The translations under genes and the position numbers were made by a program. 64,000 nucleotides of DNA from NCBI RefSeq assembly GCF_018860705.1, contig NZ_JAHKQA010000004.1:182512-246511 (forward strand), written 5' to 3'. Shown here piece after piece: positions 1 through 8,325 of this stretch. Under the pieces are notes generated by a model. It was given only the letters and a program-made list of their open reading frames with translations. It was not told the DNA's origin and did no database searches. Within the stretch, counting starts at the first letter, position 1. Each line of letters opens with the position of its first letter. This stretch comes from Citreicella sp. C3M06 (lineage in GTDB: Bacteria; Pseudomonadota; Alphaproteobacteria; Rhodobacterales; Rhodobacteraceae).

Positions 1-941
1 CCGCTGTCGGGGGAGCCGTGCGGTGGCCAGAGCGCGAACATCTCGTTGAGGTGAAACATCAGGTTGCGCCCGACAAGGCCGGAGCGATTGGCCATGCCGT
101 CCGGCCACGCCTCGGAGGTCGAGCGCAGCAGCAGGCGCGGCGAATTCAGCGCGCCGCCGGCGAGCACCACGTTGCGGGCGCGGAACTGGCGGGTTTCGCC
201 GTCGATGCGCGCTTCGACGGTGTCGATGCGGGCGTGCCCGTGCAGCCGGGTAACCTCGGCCCGGTCGATCAGAACGGCATTGCCGGTGGCCAGCGCCGGT
301 TCCACCCCGGCAGAGCGCCCATCCTGTTTGCAGTTGCGCGGGCATTTGCTGCCAAGGCACTGGAGGCAACTCGGCGTATGCGCGATGGCGGTATGGGCGT
401 GATAGGGATGCAGGCCCGCGTTGCGAAGGCTCTTGAACAGCGCCGCTTCGGTGGGGCTGAGCGGCGGCGGCGGACCCAGTGGCAGCGGGGTATCGGCGCT
501 GAGCGGATCGGGCGTGCCGTGCAGGTGATACAGCCGCGCCGCGCGGTCGAACCATTGCGCCATGGCATCGAATCCGGTGGGCCAGCCCTGCGTCGGGTGC
601 GGGCGCAGGAGGGAGTTGTCGAGATCGTGCCGCTCCGGCCGTTCGAGCGTTGCGGCGTAAAACACAGAACTGCCGCCGACTCCGGCGCCAAGCGGGGCGT
701 AGAACTTGGTGGTCTGCCCGTCGATAGTGGCGGTCATCGGCTCGGGCCAGAGCCCGCGTGCCAGCCTGCCCTCGGGAACAAAGACATCCGACAGCCCGTT
801 GCGCTCGGCACGGTGCCCGGCCGGGCCGCGTTCCAGGAACAGCACCCGCTGCCCGGCCTCGGCAAGGGCGCGCCCGGCGGTGCCGCCGCCGACGCCGGTG
901 CCGATGACGATGGCGTCCCAGACCGTGTCGGTAAGGGTCAC
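1..941 (-). CDS. GMC-family FAD oxidoreductase, 3' part outside the window
   Basis: The first 313 residues are visible; the C-terminal part lies beyond the left edge. I read it from a GTG at 941 that overlaps the stop of the acyltransferase gene (GTGA, 938-941), a translational-coupling arrangement. The N-terminus has the dinucleotide-binding stretch AIVIGTGVGGGTAGRALAEAG followed by the acidic end of the second strand (FLERG), and GAGVGGSSVFY further on, as in glucose-methanol-choline oxidoreductases. Around residues 191-204 there is a cysteine cluster CLQCLGSKCPRNCK, which is not part of the core GMC fold. It is the last visible gene of a leftward polysaccharide locus, so the substrate may be a sugar or a polyol, but this is inference. 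A choline dehydrogenase role is less likely because no betaine genes are nearby. Confidence 0.85.
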   Translation of the reverse strand, partial: MTLTDTVWDAIVIGTGVGGGTAGRALAEAGQRVLFLERGPAGHRAERNGLSDVFVPEGRLARGLWPEPMTATIDGQTTKFYAPLGAGVGGSSVFYAATLERPERHDLDNSLLRPHPTQGWPTGFDAMAQWFDRAARLYHLHGTPDPLSADTPLPLGPPPPLSPTEAALFKSLRNAGLHPYHAHTAIAHTPSCLQCLGSKCPRNCKQDGRSAGVEPALATGNAVLIDRAEVTRLHGHARIDTVEARIDGETRQFRARNVVLAGGALNSPRLLLRSTSEAWPDGMANRSGLVGRNLMFHLNEMFALWPPHGSPDS

Positions 942-3052
942 GATTTCGGCTCCTCGGCCGCAGGGCGGGTGAACACCGGCGCAAACAGATTGCGGAGCGC
1001 GATCGCCGCAGTATTGGTCACGTGGTTGTTGTCGAAGTAATAGCCTTTGCCGTCGATCAGCGCGTGGCAGCTGGTGTCATCGCACAGTTGCGGCCACGGG
1101 TCGATCAGGGTGATCACCCCGAGGGCGGCAAGCCGCCGCCACGGCGCTTCGGCGGGGGCGATGCGCCGGGCAAGCGCGGCGCGGGGCATGTCAGGGCTGG
1201 TGATGGGCGGGGGCGCCAGCGGCCAGCCCGCATGCGCCGCCTCGCGCGCGGCGATGCGGCTGTCGTATTGCGCGATCTCGGGGGGCTGGCGCAGCACGAG
1301 GATCTCGTCGAAGCGGTCGAGCAGGGTGTTGATCGTGGCCGTGGCTGCGTGATCTATGATGTCGGACTGCGGCGCGTCGATCAGGGCAGGGCCTTCCAGC
1401 GGATAAATGGCGATGGTGTTGTGCTGGTCCAGCCCGATGCCGGTGCCGTTGGCGTAATAGGTCCAGCGTCCGATCAGCAACGCCTTGCGCAGGCTTGGCA
1501 GCGCCGGCAGCGCCTGGCGGATCTGCAGGTTGCCGTTGCTGCAACCGGTGTCCTGCGCCAGCGTCGCCGCGCTTTCAACCTTGCGCAGGTCGAACAGCGG
1601 CGGGCAGCCCGCGCGCCACAGGATGATGCCGGGCATGTCCGCCTCGTGTGCGGCAAGGTCCAGCCCTTCGCGAAAGGCGCGCAGGTGGCTGTCGCCCCAG
1701 ACCAGAACCTGTGGCGGTCCGTCCGGCCCGATGGGGCAGACCTCGAGCCCTGCAAGCGGGCCGCTGGCGGGGGTGGTGCAGCGCGACCAGTCTTGCAGGA
1801 AATCCGCCGAGGCGGCGATATGCTGCTGCGCCGCCTGGCCGAAGCGGGTCGGCATCCCGTCTTTCACATACAGCCAGCCGCCAAGCGCCAGCGTAGCGGC
1901 GGAGGCGACGGCAGTGGCGGCAAAGACCCAGCCCGGCGGCGGCTTGGCCCGCCGCGCCGGCGTTTCGATATAGCGCCATGACAGGTAGGCCAGCCCCACC
2001 GACAGCCCCATCCAGAGCAGCGTCTCGAGCGGGCCGGAATAGGCACCGCGCAGGTACAGCGACAGCGTCAGCACCGGCCAGTGCCACAGGTATAGCGAAT
2101 AGGAAATCTGCCCGGCGAACACCATCTCGCGCGTCGACAGCATCCGGTTGACCGGATTGCGCCCTGTGCCGTTCGCCAGCAGCAGCACGGTGCCAAGCAC
2201 TGGCACAATCGCCAGAAACCCCGGAAACCACGGCCCCGCCGGGATGAGCAGCACCGAGGCCAGCACCAGCCCCAGCCCCAGCCAGCTGAGCGCCATATGG
2301 CCGCGCCAGCGCCGTCCGCTCTCGCAGCCCCAGATCGCCAGAAGCACGCCGGATAGCAGCTCCCATGCGCGAAAGGGGAAGAGATAGAAGGTGGCGGTCT
2401 GCATCTTGGGCGTCAGTAGGACCGAGCCGGCGAGCGACAGCGCCCACGCGCCGATCAGCGCCGCAAGGATCGCCCCGCGCCGCCGCGACAGCAGCAGGAT
2501 CAGCAGCGGCAGGAAGATGTAGAACTGTTCCTCGACCGCCAGCGACCAAGTGTGCAGCAGGGGCTTTTCGTCAGAGGCGCTGTCGAAATAGCCCGCCTGT
2601 CGAAAGAACATCACGTTGGACAGGTACAGCGTCGCCGAGATCAGTTGCTTGCCGAATTCTCGGAATTCGAAGGGCAGCAGCAGCGCCGCGGCAAACACCG
2701 TGGTGAGCGCCGCCATGGTGAAATAGGCCGGAGCAAGCCGCTTGAACCGGCGCAGGTAGAATTGCCTCAGGCTGATGGTGCCGGTGGCGTCATGCTCGCG
2801 CCACAGGATGCCGCCGATCAGAAAGCCCGAGATCACGAAGAAGATGTCGACACCGGTAAATCCGCCAGAAAAACCGGGCACCCCGAAATGATACAGCACC
2901 ACGGCGATCACCGCGATGGCACGCAGACCGTCGATATCGCTGCGATAGGCAAGCGGCGCGGGCCCCATCGGCGCGGGCTCGTGGAAGGCCGAATGATCGG
3001 CGAGACGATCGCTGGGATCGTCGTGAAACGGCGTGGCGTCAGCCTGACTCAT
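938..3052 (-). CDS. Acyltransferase 3 / SGNH fusion, polysaccharide O-acyltransferase
   Basis: A 704-residue membrane protein of the OafA/YrhL type. Residues about 35-370 form the multi-span acyltransferase-3 domain, beginning with SDIDGLRAIAVIAVVLYHFG, and including the RRFKRLAPAYF segment. The C-terminal third is a periplasmic SGNH hydrolase-like domain: VWGDSHLR near residue 451 carries the nucleophile Ser of the GDS block, and DNNHVTNTA near residue 674 supplies the Asp-His pair. Such fusions move acetyl or other acyl groups across the membrane onto surface polysaccharide. It is followed, with a 4-base overlap, by the GMC oxidoreductase gene and preceded by a glycosyltransferase, which fits decoration of an exopolysaccharide or O-antigen. 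The acyl group and acceptor cannot be told from sequence. Confidence 0.92.
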   Translation of the reverse strand: MSQADATPFHDDPSDRLADHSAFHEPAPMGPAPLAYRSDIDGLRAIAVIAVVLYHFGVPGFSGGFTGVDIFFVISGFLIGGILWREHDATGTISLRQFYLRRFKRLAPAYFTMAALTTVFAAALLLPFEFREFGKQLISATLYLSNVMFFRQAGYFDSASDEKPLLHTWSLAVEEQFYIFLPLLILLLSRRRGAILAALIGAWALSLAGSVLLTPKMQTATFYLFPFRAWELLSGVLLAIWGCESGRRWRGHMALSWLGLGLVLASVLLIPAGPWFPGFLAIVPVLGTVLLLANGTGRNPVNRMLSTREMVFAGQISYSLYLWHWPVLTLSLYLRGAYSGPLETLLWMGLSVGLAYLSWRYIETPARRAKPPPGWVFAATAVASAATLALGGWLYVKDGMPTRFGQAAQQHIAASADFLQDWSRCTTPASGPLAGLEVCPIGPDGPPQVLVWGDSHLRAFREGLDLAAHEADMPGIILWRAGCPPLFDLRKVESAATLAQDTGCSNGNLQIRQALPALPSLRKALLIGRWTYYANGTGIGLDQHNTIAIYPLEGPALIDAPQSDIIDHAATATINTLLDRFDEILVLRQPPEIAQYDSRIAAREAAHAGWPLAPPPITSPDMPRAALARRIAPAEAPWRRLAALGVITLIDPWPQLCDDTSCHALIDGKGYYFDNNHVTNTAAIALRNLFAPVFTRPAAEEPKS

Positions 3053-3210
3053 CTGCGCAATCCGGGTTCTCCGGGTCCTCGATCGCGCGCCCTTGCTCTA
3101 TGGGCGCGCCTTGCTCGATCCTGTCGGGGCAATGCGGCATTTCAAAGGCGTGCGCCCCTCCTGTGCCCATGGGTCTAGCGGCCCTTCCTTACGAATGCGT
3201 CAATTTTCGA

Positions 3211-4506
3211 TCAGAAGAACCGCGGTTTCGGCACGGGGGCCGCCTGCCGAATCCAGTCATGTATCTGGCAGATCTGTTCGGCCTTGCGCTCCCAAGTGAA
3301 ATGACTGCGCACGCGGGCGCGGGCTGCGGCGGCCATCGAGGCAAGCTGCGCCGGATCCTCCGCCAGCCGCGTCAACTCGCGGCGAAAGCCCGCGACGATT
3401 TCGGACCGCGTGCCGCAACCGACCTTGAGCCCGGTGCCGTGGCTTACCAGCTCGCCGGGGCCAGCATAATCGACCACCAGCGGCACCACCCCCAGCGCCA
3501 TCGCCTCGAGCACCACGCCGCCGCCGAATTCGCGAATCGAGGGGAAGGACAGCAGGTGGCAACCCGCCATGATGTCCTGCACCTCGCGGTGATCCTTCCA
3601 GCCGTGAAAGGTGATGGCGTCGGAAATGCCCAGCCGTTTCGCCTGCGCTTCAAGATCGGCGCGCATCGGCCCGTCGCCGATCAGGTCCAGCGTCATGCGC
3701 CCGTCCCGCAGCAGATCCGCCGCTGCCGCAAGCAGCATGTCGGCCCCCTTGTAGGGCACCAGCCGCCCGACGAAACAGGCGCGCAGCGCCCCCGGCTCGG
3801 GCGCGGCAACGCGGTTGAATCGGGTTGGGTCGATGCCGTTTTCGGGGATGTAGAAGGTCTTGTCGCGGTATTTTCGGGGGATTTCGCTTTCGGTGTGATG
3901 CGAGCCGACAAGGATCGCCGCCGCGTGATCCAGCGTCGCGCCGCGACCGGGCAGCAGCCTGTAGGCCCCGCGCAGATAGCTCAGCCATTCCCGTTCGGCG
4001 CGGCGCTCGGCCTCGAACCCGGCGGGCCAGGGTACGCCACCGTTGAGAGGGCCGAGCACGAAAGGCACGCGCGCGTCAAAGCAATGCCCGGCCAGCGATG
4101 AGGGCAGCGTCGGCGTCAGCGGCGTGATGCGGTGCACCACGTGCCACGCGCCGCGCTGGATTTCCTCGCCGAAGCGTTGCCAGACGAGGCGCTCGAACCA
4201 CGGGTAGCTCAGCGCGTTGATCGCCTGCACCATGGTCCAGCCCTTGCCCTCGCCCATGCGCAGCCGTTCTGCCAGCTTCCACGCCGGGCGGGCCAGCGCT
4301 TCGGAATCGATGGCGGTGAAATCCTCGCCTTCGATCAGCCCGGCGCGCAGCATGGCGTCGCGGTTGCGGATCTGCGTGACGATGTGCACATCGGCGACCT
4401 CGCGCAGGGCCGATGCCAGCGACCAGGCGACCAGCGGCACGCTGACCCATTCGGGGTTGGCCGCTTCGGCGATGGCAAGCACCCTGTGCCGCGACTTGTC
4501 GAACAT
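3211..4506 (-). CDS. GT4-family glycosyltransferase
   Basis: A 431-residue cytoplasmic GT-B glycosyltransferase. The C-terminal half has the glycosyltransferase family 4 hallmarks: FVGRLVPYKGADMLL in the nucleotide-sugar domain, LIGDGPMRADLEAQAKRLGI, and the E-x7-E motif REFGGGVVLEAMALG that binds the donor. The N-terminal acceptor domain is less conserved (glycine-rich LGPLNGGVPWP). Its length is normal for the family. It lies between the Wzy/ligase-like membrane gene and the acyltransferase, all leftward, so it probably adds a sugar to the lipid-linked repeat unit of a surface polysaccharide. Donor and linkage are unknown. Confidence 0.92.
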   Translation of the reverse strand: MFDKSRHRVLAIAEAANPEWVSVPLVAWSLASALREVADVHIVTQIRNRDAMLRAGLIEGEDFTAIDSEALARPAWKLAERLRMGEGKGWTMVQAINALSYPWFERLVWQRFGEEIQRGAWHVVHRITPLTPTLPSSLAGHCFDARVPFVLGPLNGGVPWPAGFEAERRAEREWLSYLRGAYRLLPGRGATLDHAAAILVGSHHTESEIPRKYRDKTFYIPENGIDPTRFNRVAAPEPGALRACFVGRLVPYKGADMLLAAAADLLRDGRMTLDLIGDGPMRADLEAQAKRLGISDAITFHGWKDHREVQDIMAGCHLLSFPSIREFGGGVVLEAMALGVVPLVVDYAGPGELVSHGTGLKVGCGTRSEIVAGFRRELTRLAEDPAQLASMAAAARARVRSHFTWERKAEQICQIHDWIRQAAPVPKPRFF

Positions 4507-4534
4507 GTTTTCTCCCGGGTTTATGCCGTCTGCG

Positions 4535-5947
4535 TCACATGACGGAGCGCCAGCTCAGCGCCTTGTCCGCGTCCAGCCCGCGCCTGAGCCGGGCGGTCTT
4601 GAGCTGTTCGGCATAACCGGTCAGCGCCCCGGCCAGAAGCCATGTCAGCGGGGTCAGGGTTGCGTTGGGGATCATGTCGAAGACATTGATCGCCAGCATC
4701 AGCGACAGCGGCGCGATGAAGGGCGATATCTCGTCTTCCTTCGCCAGTACCGCCTCGCGCCAGAGCAATACGAGCGGCAGCACCAGCAGGCCAAATTCCG
4801 CAAGGAAGCCGACCCAGCCATAGATGCCGATGAGAATGATCCAGCGCCCGTCGGTGACCGTCAGGATGAAGCCTGAAATCGGGTCAAGGATGTGGTTGCG
4901 CCCCCAGCTGCCCCAGCCGAACACCGGCTTTTCATAGGCGCGCTCCAGCAGCGTGTTTTCATTGTCAAAGCGGAATTCCAGCGAATAGGCGCGTTCCTGA
5001 CTGACACTGGCGGCGGCAGCAAGGATGCGCTCTTCGGGCACCAGATGCGCGCCCTTCAGGATCGGATAGCCGATCGCCAGCAGGCCGATCAGGATCGCCA
5101 CCTTGATCTGCATCTGCCGGGTGAACAGCAGCACCATCGGAATGAGCGCCACGGCAAAGATCAGCGCCCCTAGCGATCTCGACAGCACGAGGATCGCTGT
5201 CAGGTACAGCGCCGCGCCGATGATCCAGGCGTTGTGCATCCGCGCATCCAGCCGCCACAGCGCAAACGCCGCCACCGCCGAGGTGAAGACAAAGAACGCC
5301 ACCCATAGCCCGTGGTACAGGAACACCACGGGGCGATAGCCGCCGTCGCGGATCGACTGGCCGAACAGGTGCTGATAATAGCCGTAAATCCAGTTGTTGA
5401 GCTGCGGCGACAGGCGCATCTCGATCAGCATCGGCAGGCTGTAAACAAGGCCACCGATCATCAGTGCCAGCAGGAAATAGCGCTGCGCCCCGCCGCTGGT
5501 CAGGTATTGCCGCGCCAGCAGAAACGGCAGGATCAGCAGGAATTGCTGCACGATCAGTGCCAGCGCGTCCTTGATCCCCAGCGCAGGCAGTCCGATGCTG
5601 CCCCAGACCACCGGCTCGGTGTTGCCAAGCGCGGTAAAGATCGGGCTAAAGATGAACGCCGCCAGAAGCAGTTTGCCCAGCAGCGATCCGGGCAGCATGG
5701 TGCTGCCGCCGGGGCCTTTCGGGCCGTATTTCCACAGGCAGAACGCAAAGGCGCTCAGCGCCGGGATGTTGTGCTTGTTGAGCGGCGGCATCAGCGGCAG
5801 ATCGAAGGCTGCGGGCGGTTCGGGCAGGAACAGGTAGCCGACCATCAGCGCCGCGATTAGCGCCCGCTCTGCCGGCAGGCGCCGGAACAGCGCGATGGTC
5901 ACCACCGGCCAGATGGCAAGCATGATATAGGCAAGAGGGTTCGGCAT
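4535..5947 (-). CDS. O-antigen ligase/polymerase-like membrane protein
   Basis: A 470-residue protein with about a dozen hydrophobic segments and one large loop, the topology of Wzy polymerases and WaaL-type ligases. Near residues 325-350 there is an RFDNE stretch followed by KPVFGWGSWGRN, which resembles the loop end of the Wzy_C family (P-x-G-x-G). It is the first gene of the leftward cluster and sits divergent to a glycosyltransferase gene at 6188, with a 240-base promoter region between them. It most likely polymerises or transfers lipid-linked sugar units at the periplasmic face of the inner membrane. Polymerase and ligase cannot be separated by sequence alone. Confidence 0.82.
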   Translation of the reverse strand: MPNPLAYIMLAIWPVVTIALFRRLPAERALIAALMVGYLFLPEPPAAFDLPLMPPLNKHNIPALSAFAFCLWKYGPKGPGGSTMLPGSLLGKLLLAAFIFSPIFTALGNTEPVVWGSIGLPALGIKDALALIVQQFLLILPFLLARQYLTSGGAQRYFLLALMIGGLVYSLPMLIEMRLSPQLNNWIYGYYQHLFGQSIRDGGYRPVVFLYHGLWVAFFVFTSAVAAFALWRLDARMHNAWIIGAALYLTAILVLSRSLGALIFAVALIPMVLLFTRQMQIKVAILIGLLAIGYPILKGAHLVPEERILAAAASVSQERAYSLEFRFDNENTLLERAYEKPVFGWGSWGRNHILDPISGFILTVTDGRWIILIGIYGWVGFLAEFGLLVLPLVLLWREAVLAKEDEISPFIAPLSLMLAINVFDMIPNATLTPLTWLLAGALTGYAEQLKTARLRRGLDADKALSWRSVM

Positions 5948-6063
5948 ACCGAGCTTCAGCTTTCACAGACCGTGCGCCGCGAACCCCCCTTTGTCCCGGC
6001 ACATGCGACATACCCTAGCAGGCGCAGGCGTGGCTGTCGCCCCGCACGGGCACAAAGCTGCGG

Positions 6064-6114
6064 GCCCTTGCACAAAGGGCACATTGCAGACATCTGGCGC
6101 TGCAATGCCAGATG
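6064..6114 (+). promoter_or_regulatory. Structured leader: hairpin plus possible pseudoknot
   Basis: Between the divergent genes at 5947 and 6188. A perfect 6-bp hairpin GCCCTT/AAGGGC occupies 6064-6080. Directly after it, ATTGCAG (6083-6089) pairs with CTGCAAT (6100-6106), and CATCTGGC (6091-6098) pairs with GCCAGATG (6107-6114). The two stems interleave, the arrangement of an H-type pseudoknot; alternatively these are two overlapping dyads for a DNA-binding protein. It would lie in the 5' leader of the glycosyltransferase at 6188. Confidence 0.45.
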
Positions 6115-6187
6115 CAGGCCATGTTTTCGCCAAGGAATGGCGCTAGATAAACGGTGGGGCAAGAATGAATTCGGGGGAATTTTGGGT

Positions 6188-7405
6188 GTGTCTGACCAGC
6201 GGCTGAACATCGCATATCTGTGCGATTATTCACCGCTCGATCCTTATATGTATTCGGGCGGAAACCGGCGCATCCATGATGCGCTGAGCAGACATGTGGG
6301 CGATGTCACCATCCTGTCGCAGGGCTGGGGGCTGGCGGAACCTGTCCGCCGGGCCATCCGGCGCTTGCCCGACAGCGCCGCGCGGCGGTTGCGCTGGCGG
6401 GCGCATCTGGCGCTGGCGCCGCTGATCTCGCGCAGGGTCGAGGCCGAGCTGGCAGAGGGGCGCTTTGACGTGCTGTTCTGCGCCTATTCCTTTCACTCGC
6501 TGCTGAATGTGAGCGTGCCGCCCGGATGCGTCACTGCCTTTGCGTCGGATGCGACGCACACCATCTATCGCACCTCTGACATCGGCGCGGCCTACCCATC
6601 GAAATTTCCCGGTGGGCGCGCCTTTGACGGCTGGGTCGAACGCTGCGAGGCGCGGGTCTACAGGTCTGTCGACCGGCTGTTCTGGCCGTCGCGCTGGCTT
6701 AAGGCCGAAGCAGATGCGCTATACGGTCTGGCCGAGGAGAAATCCCTGATGGTGCCATGGGGGGCGGGGCTGGGACCGATGCCGCGCCCGGCCGTCCGGC
6801 CGCTGTGCAGGGGCCAGCCGCTGCGGCTCTTGCTGATCGGGCGCGACTGGTTTGGCAAGGGCGGCCCCATCGCCTTTGACACGATGAAGGCGCTGCGGGC
6901 ACGCGGCATCGATGCGCGCCTGACGGTGATCGGCTGCATCCCGCCCGAGTCTCACCGCAACGAATGGGTGACGATACACCCCTCGCTCGACAAGACCCGC
7001 GCGGACGAGGCGCGGATCTTCGAAGATGCTTTCGACGAGGCGCATTTCCTCGTGCAGCCGTCGATGGAAAGCTACGGTTTTGCGTTTTGCGAAGCCTCGG
7101 CCTACGGGCTGCCGGCGCTGTGCCTCGATGTCGGCGGGGTGCCGGTGTTCGATGGCGAAAACGGCCATGCCCTGCCCAAGGGCAGCACGCCCGACCAGTT
7201 CGCCGATGTGATCGAGGGCTATCTCAACGATCCGGGCGCCCATGCCGCGCTGTCGAAATCCGCGCGCGAGATTTTCGAGGCACGGCTCAACTGGGATGCA
7301 TGGGGGCAGAGCGTTGGCGCCGAGCTGCGCGCCGCCCTGAACGAGCAGCGCAGCCACAGCGTGGCGCTTGGCGGTCCGGCCCTGCTGCGCCCGTTGCAAG
7401 GCTGA
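6188..7405 (+). CDS. GT4-family glycosyltransferase (rightmost polysaccharide gene)
   Basis: I place the start at the GTG at 6188 (VSDQRLNIAYLC), preceded by a G-rich Shine-Dalgarno-like run at about 6172-6178; an in-frame ATG at 6137 is possible but would add residues unlike the family. The 405-residue product has a GT-B layout: acceptor domain first, then LLIGRDWFGKGG and the E-x7-E donor motif QPSMESYGFAFCEASAYGLP near residues 290-310. It is transcribed away from the rest of the polysaccharide cluster and is probably its right-hand boundary, since the next genes have no sugar-related signatures. Its leader contains inverted repeats that could control it. Confidence 0.88.
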   Translation: MSDQRLNIAYLCDYSPLDPYMYSGGNRRIHDALSRHVGDVTILSQGWGLAEPVRRAIRRLPDSAARRLRWRAHLALAPLISRRVEAELAEGRFDVLFCAYSFHSLLNVSVPPGCVTAFASDATHTIYRTSDIGAAYPSKFPGGRAFDGWVERCEARVYRSVDRLFWPSRWLKAEADALYGLAEEKSLMVPWGAGLGPMPRPAVRPLCRGQPLRLLLIGRDWFGKGGPIAFDTMKALRARGIDARLTVIGCIPPESHRNEWVTIHPSLDKTRADEARIFEDAFDEAHFLVQPSMESYGFAFCEASAYGLPALCLDVGGVPVFDGENGHALPKGSTPDQFADVIEGYLNDPGAHAALSKSAREIFEARLNWDAWGQSVGAELRAALNEQRSHSVALGGPALLRPLQG

Positions 7406-7537
7406 CGCCACCGCAATTTGTTTCGTGACACATCGTTTACTATGGGCGCAATCGGGCCATTGTTTCCTGTTCGATGCCCAATTCCTGCCGAAATGCGGGC
7501 GCAGCGTCGACAAAGCCTTCAGCAAGGGAGACGGACG

Positions 7538-8134
7538 ATGACAAGACCCGAGAAAATACGGCTCGACATCTCACGCAAGCCCAGCCCCTCGGCGGGCAGC
7601 TACGCCGGGACCGGCATCTGGTCATATTCCGCCGCCAGCCACGAGACGCGCGAGTTGGCGCAGCCGGCGCGGCTGCGCGACATGCTTGAAACGGTGGCTT
7701 CCGATTTCCAAGGCAGCCTGCCGGATCTCTACCGCGCCTGGGCGCTCGACGATCCGCGCGGGCAATGGGAGGTCTGGCCCGACGAGGGCCTGTTCAAGGT
7801 CACCACGGTGTCGGGTCGGATCTGGTACGCGCGTTATGGGCTTGTGTCGTCGTGGAACCATGACAGCCACAGCTGGCTCTGGTCATGGGCGTTTCCGCGC
7901 GAATGGGAGACCCCGCAAGGCATCTTGGAACCGGCATGGGCGTTGCACCGCGAAGCCGCGCTCAAGGGCTGGGCGCCGGGGGTCGAGCCATCGCTGCTGG
8001 TCAACGATCGCGAAGCGATGCGGCTGGCCTGTCTGGCCGCGCATGTCGCGAACCGGCCGATGGTGTATCGGGCAAAGGTCAACGAGGTGAACACACATTT
8101 CTTTATGCTGGAACAGCCGGTCTGGGCGAACTGA
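7538..8134 (+). CDS. Tryptophan-rich protein of unknown function (DUF6882-like)
   Basis: The start ATG at 7538 has a GGGAGACGG ribosome site 7-12 bases upstream; longer in-frame starts lack one. The product is about 198 residues, soluble, without signal peptide. The central segment SWNHDSHSWLWSWAFPREW and the C-terminal NTHFFMLEQPVW recall the small family of cytoplasmic proteins annotated as DUF6882, whose function is unknown; this assignment is from memory of motif style. It precedes the tandem NTF2-like gene by about 190 bases in the same direction. Confidence 0.7.
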   Translation: MTRPEKIRLDISRKPSPSAGSYAGTGIWSYSAASHETRELAQPARLRDMLETVASDFQGSLPDLYRAWALDDPRGQWEVWPDEGLFKVTTVSGRIWYARYGLVSSWNHDSHSWLWSWAFPREWETPQGILEPAWALHREAALKGWAPGVEPSLLVNDREAMRLACLAAHVANRPMVYRAKVNEVNTHFFMLEQPVWAN

Positions 8135-8325
8135 GACGTCTGGGCGGCGCAGGGCCGCGTGCGCTGCGTCTGGTCCCGCCTGCCATTGTGCTGCCGCAAC
8201 GCCCCACGCCGGATGTTTTCGAAGCAGGTGCTCTTGTCTCTGGTGCATTGGCCGTGTTTGTGTCGCGATGGTTGTAGCTTGCCGGGCCCGGTCGCGCCTC
8301 GCACCCAGACCACAGGAGACGCTGA

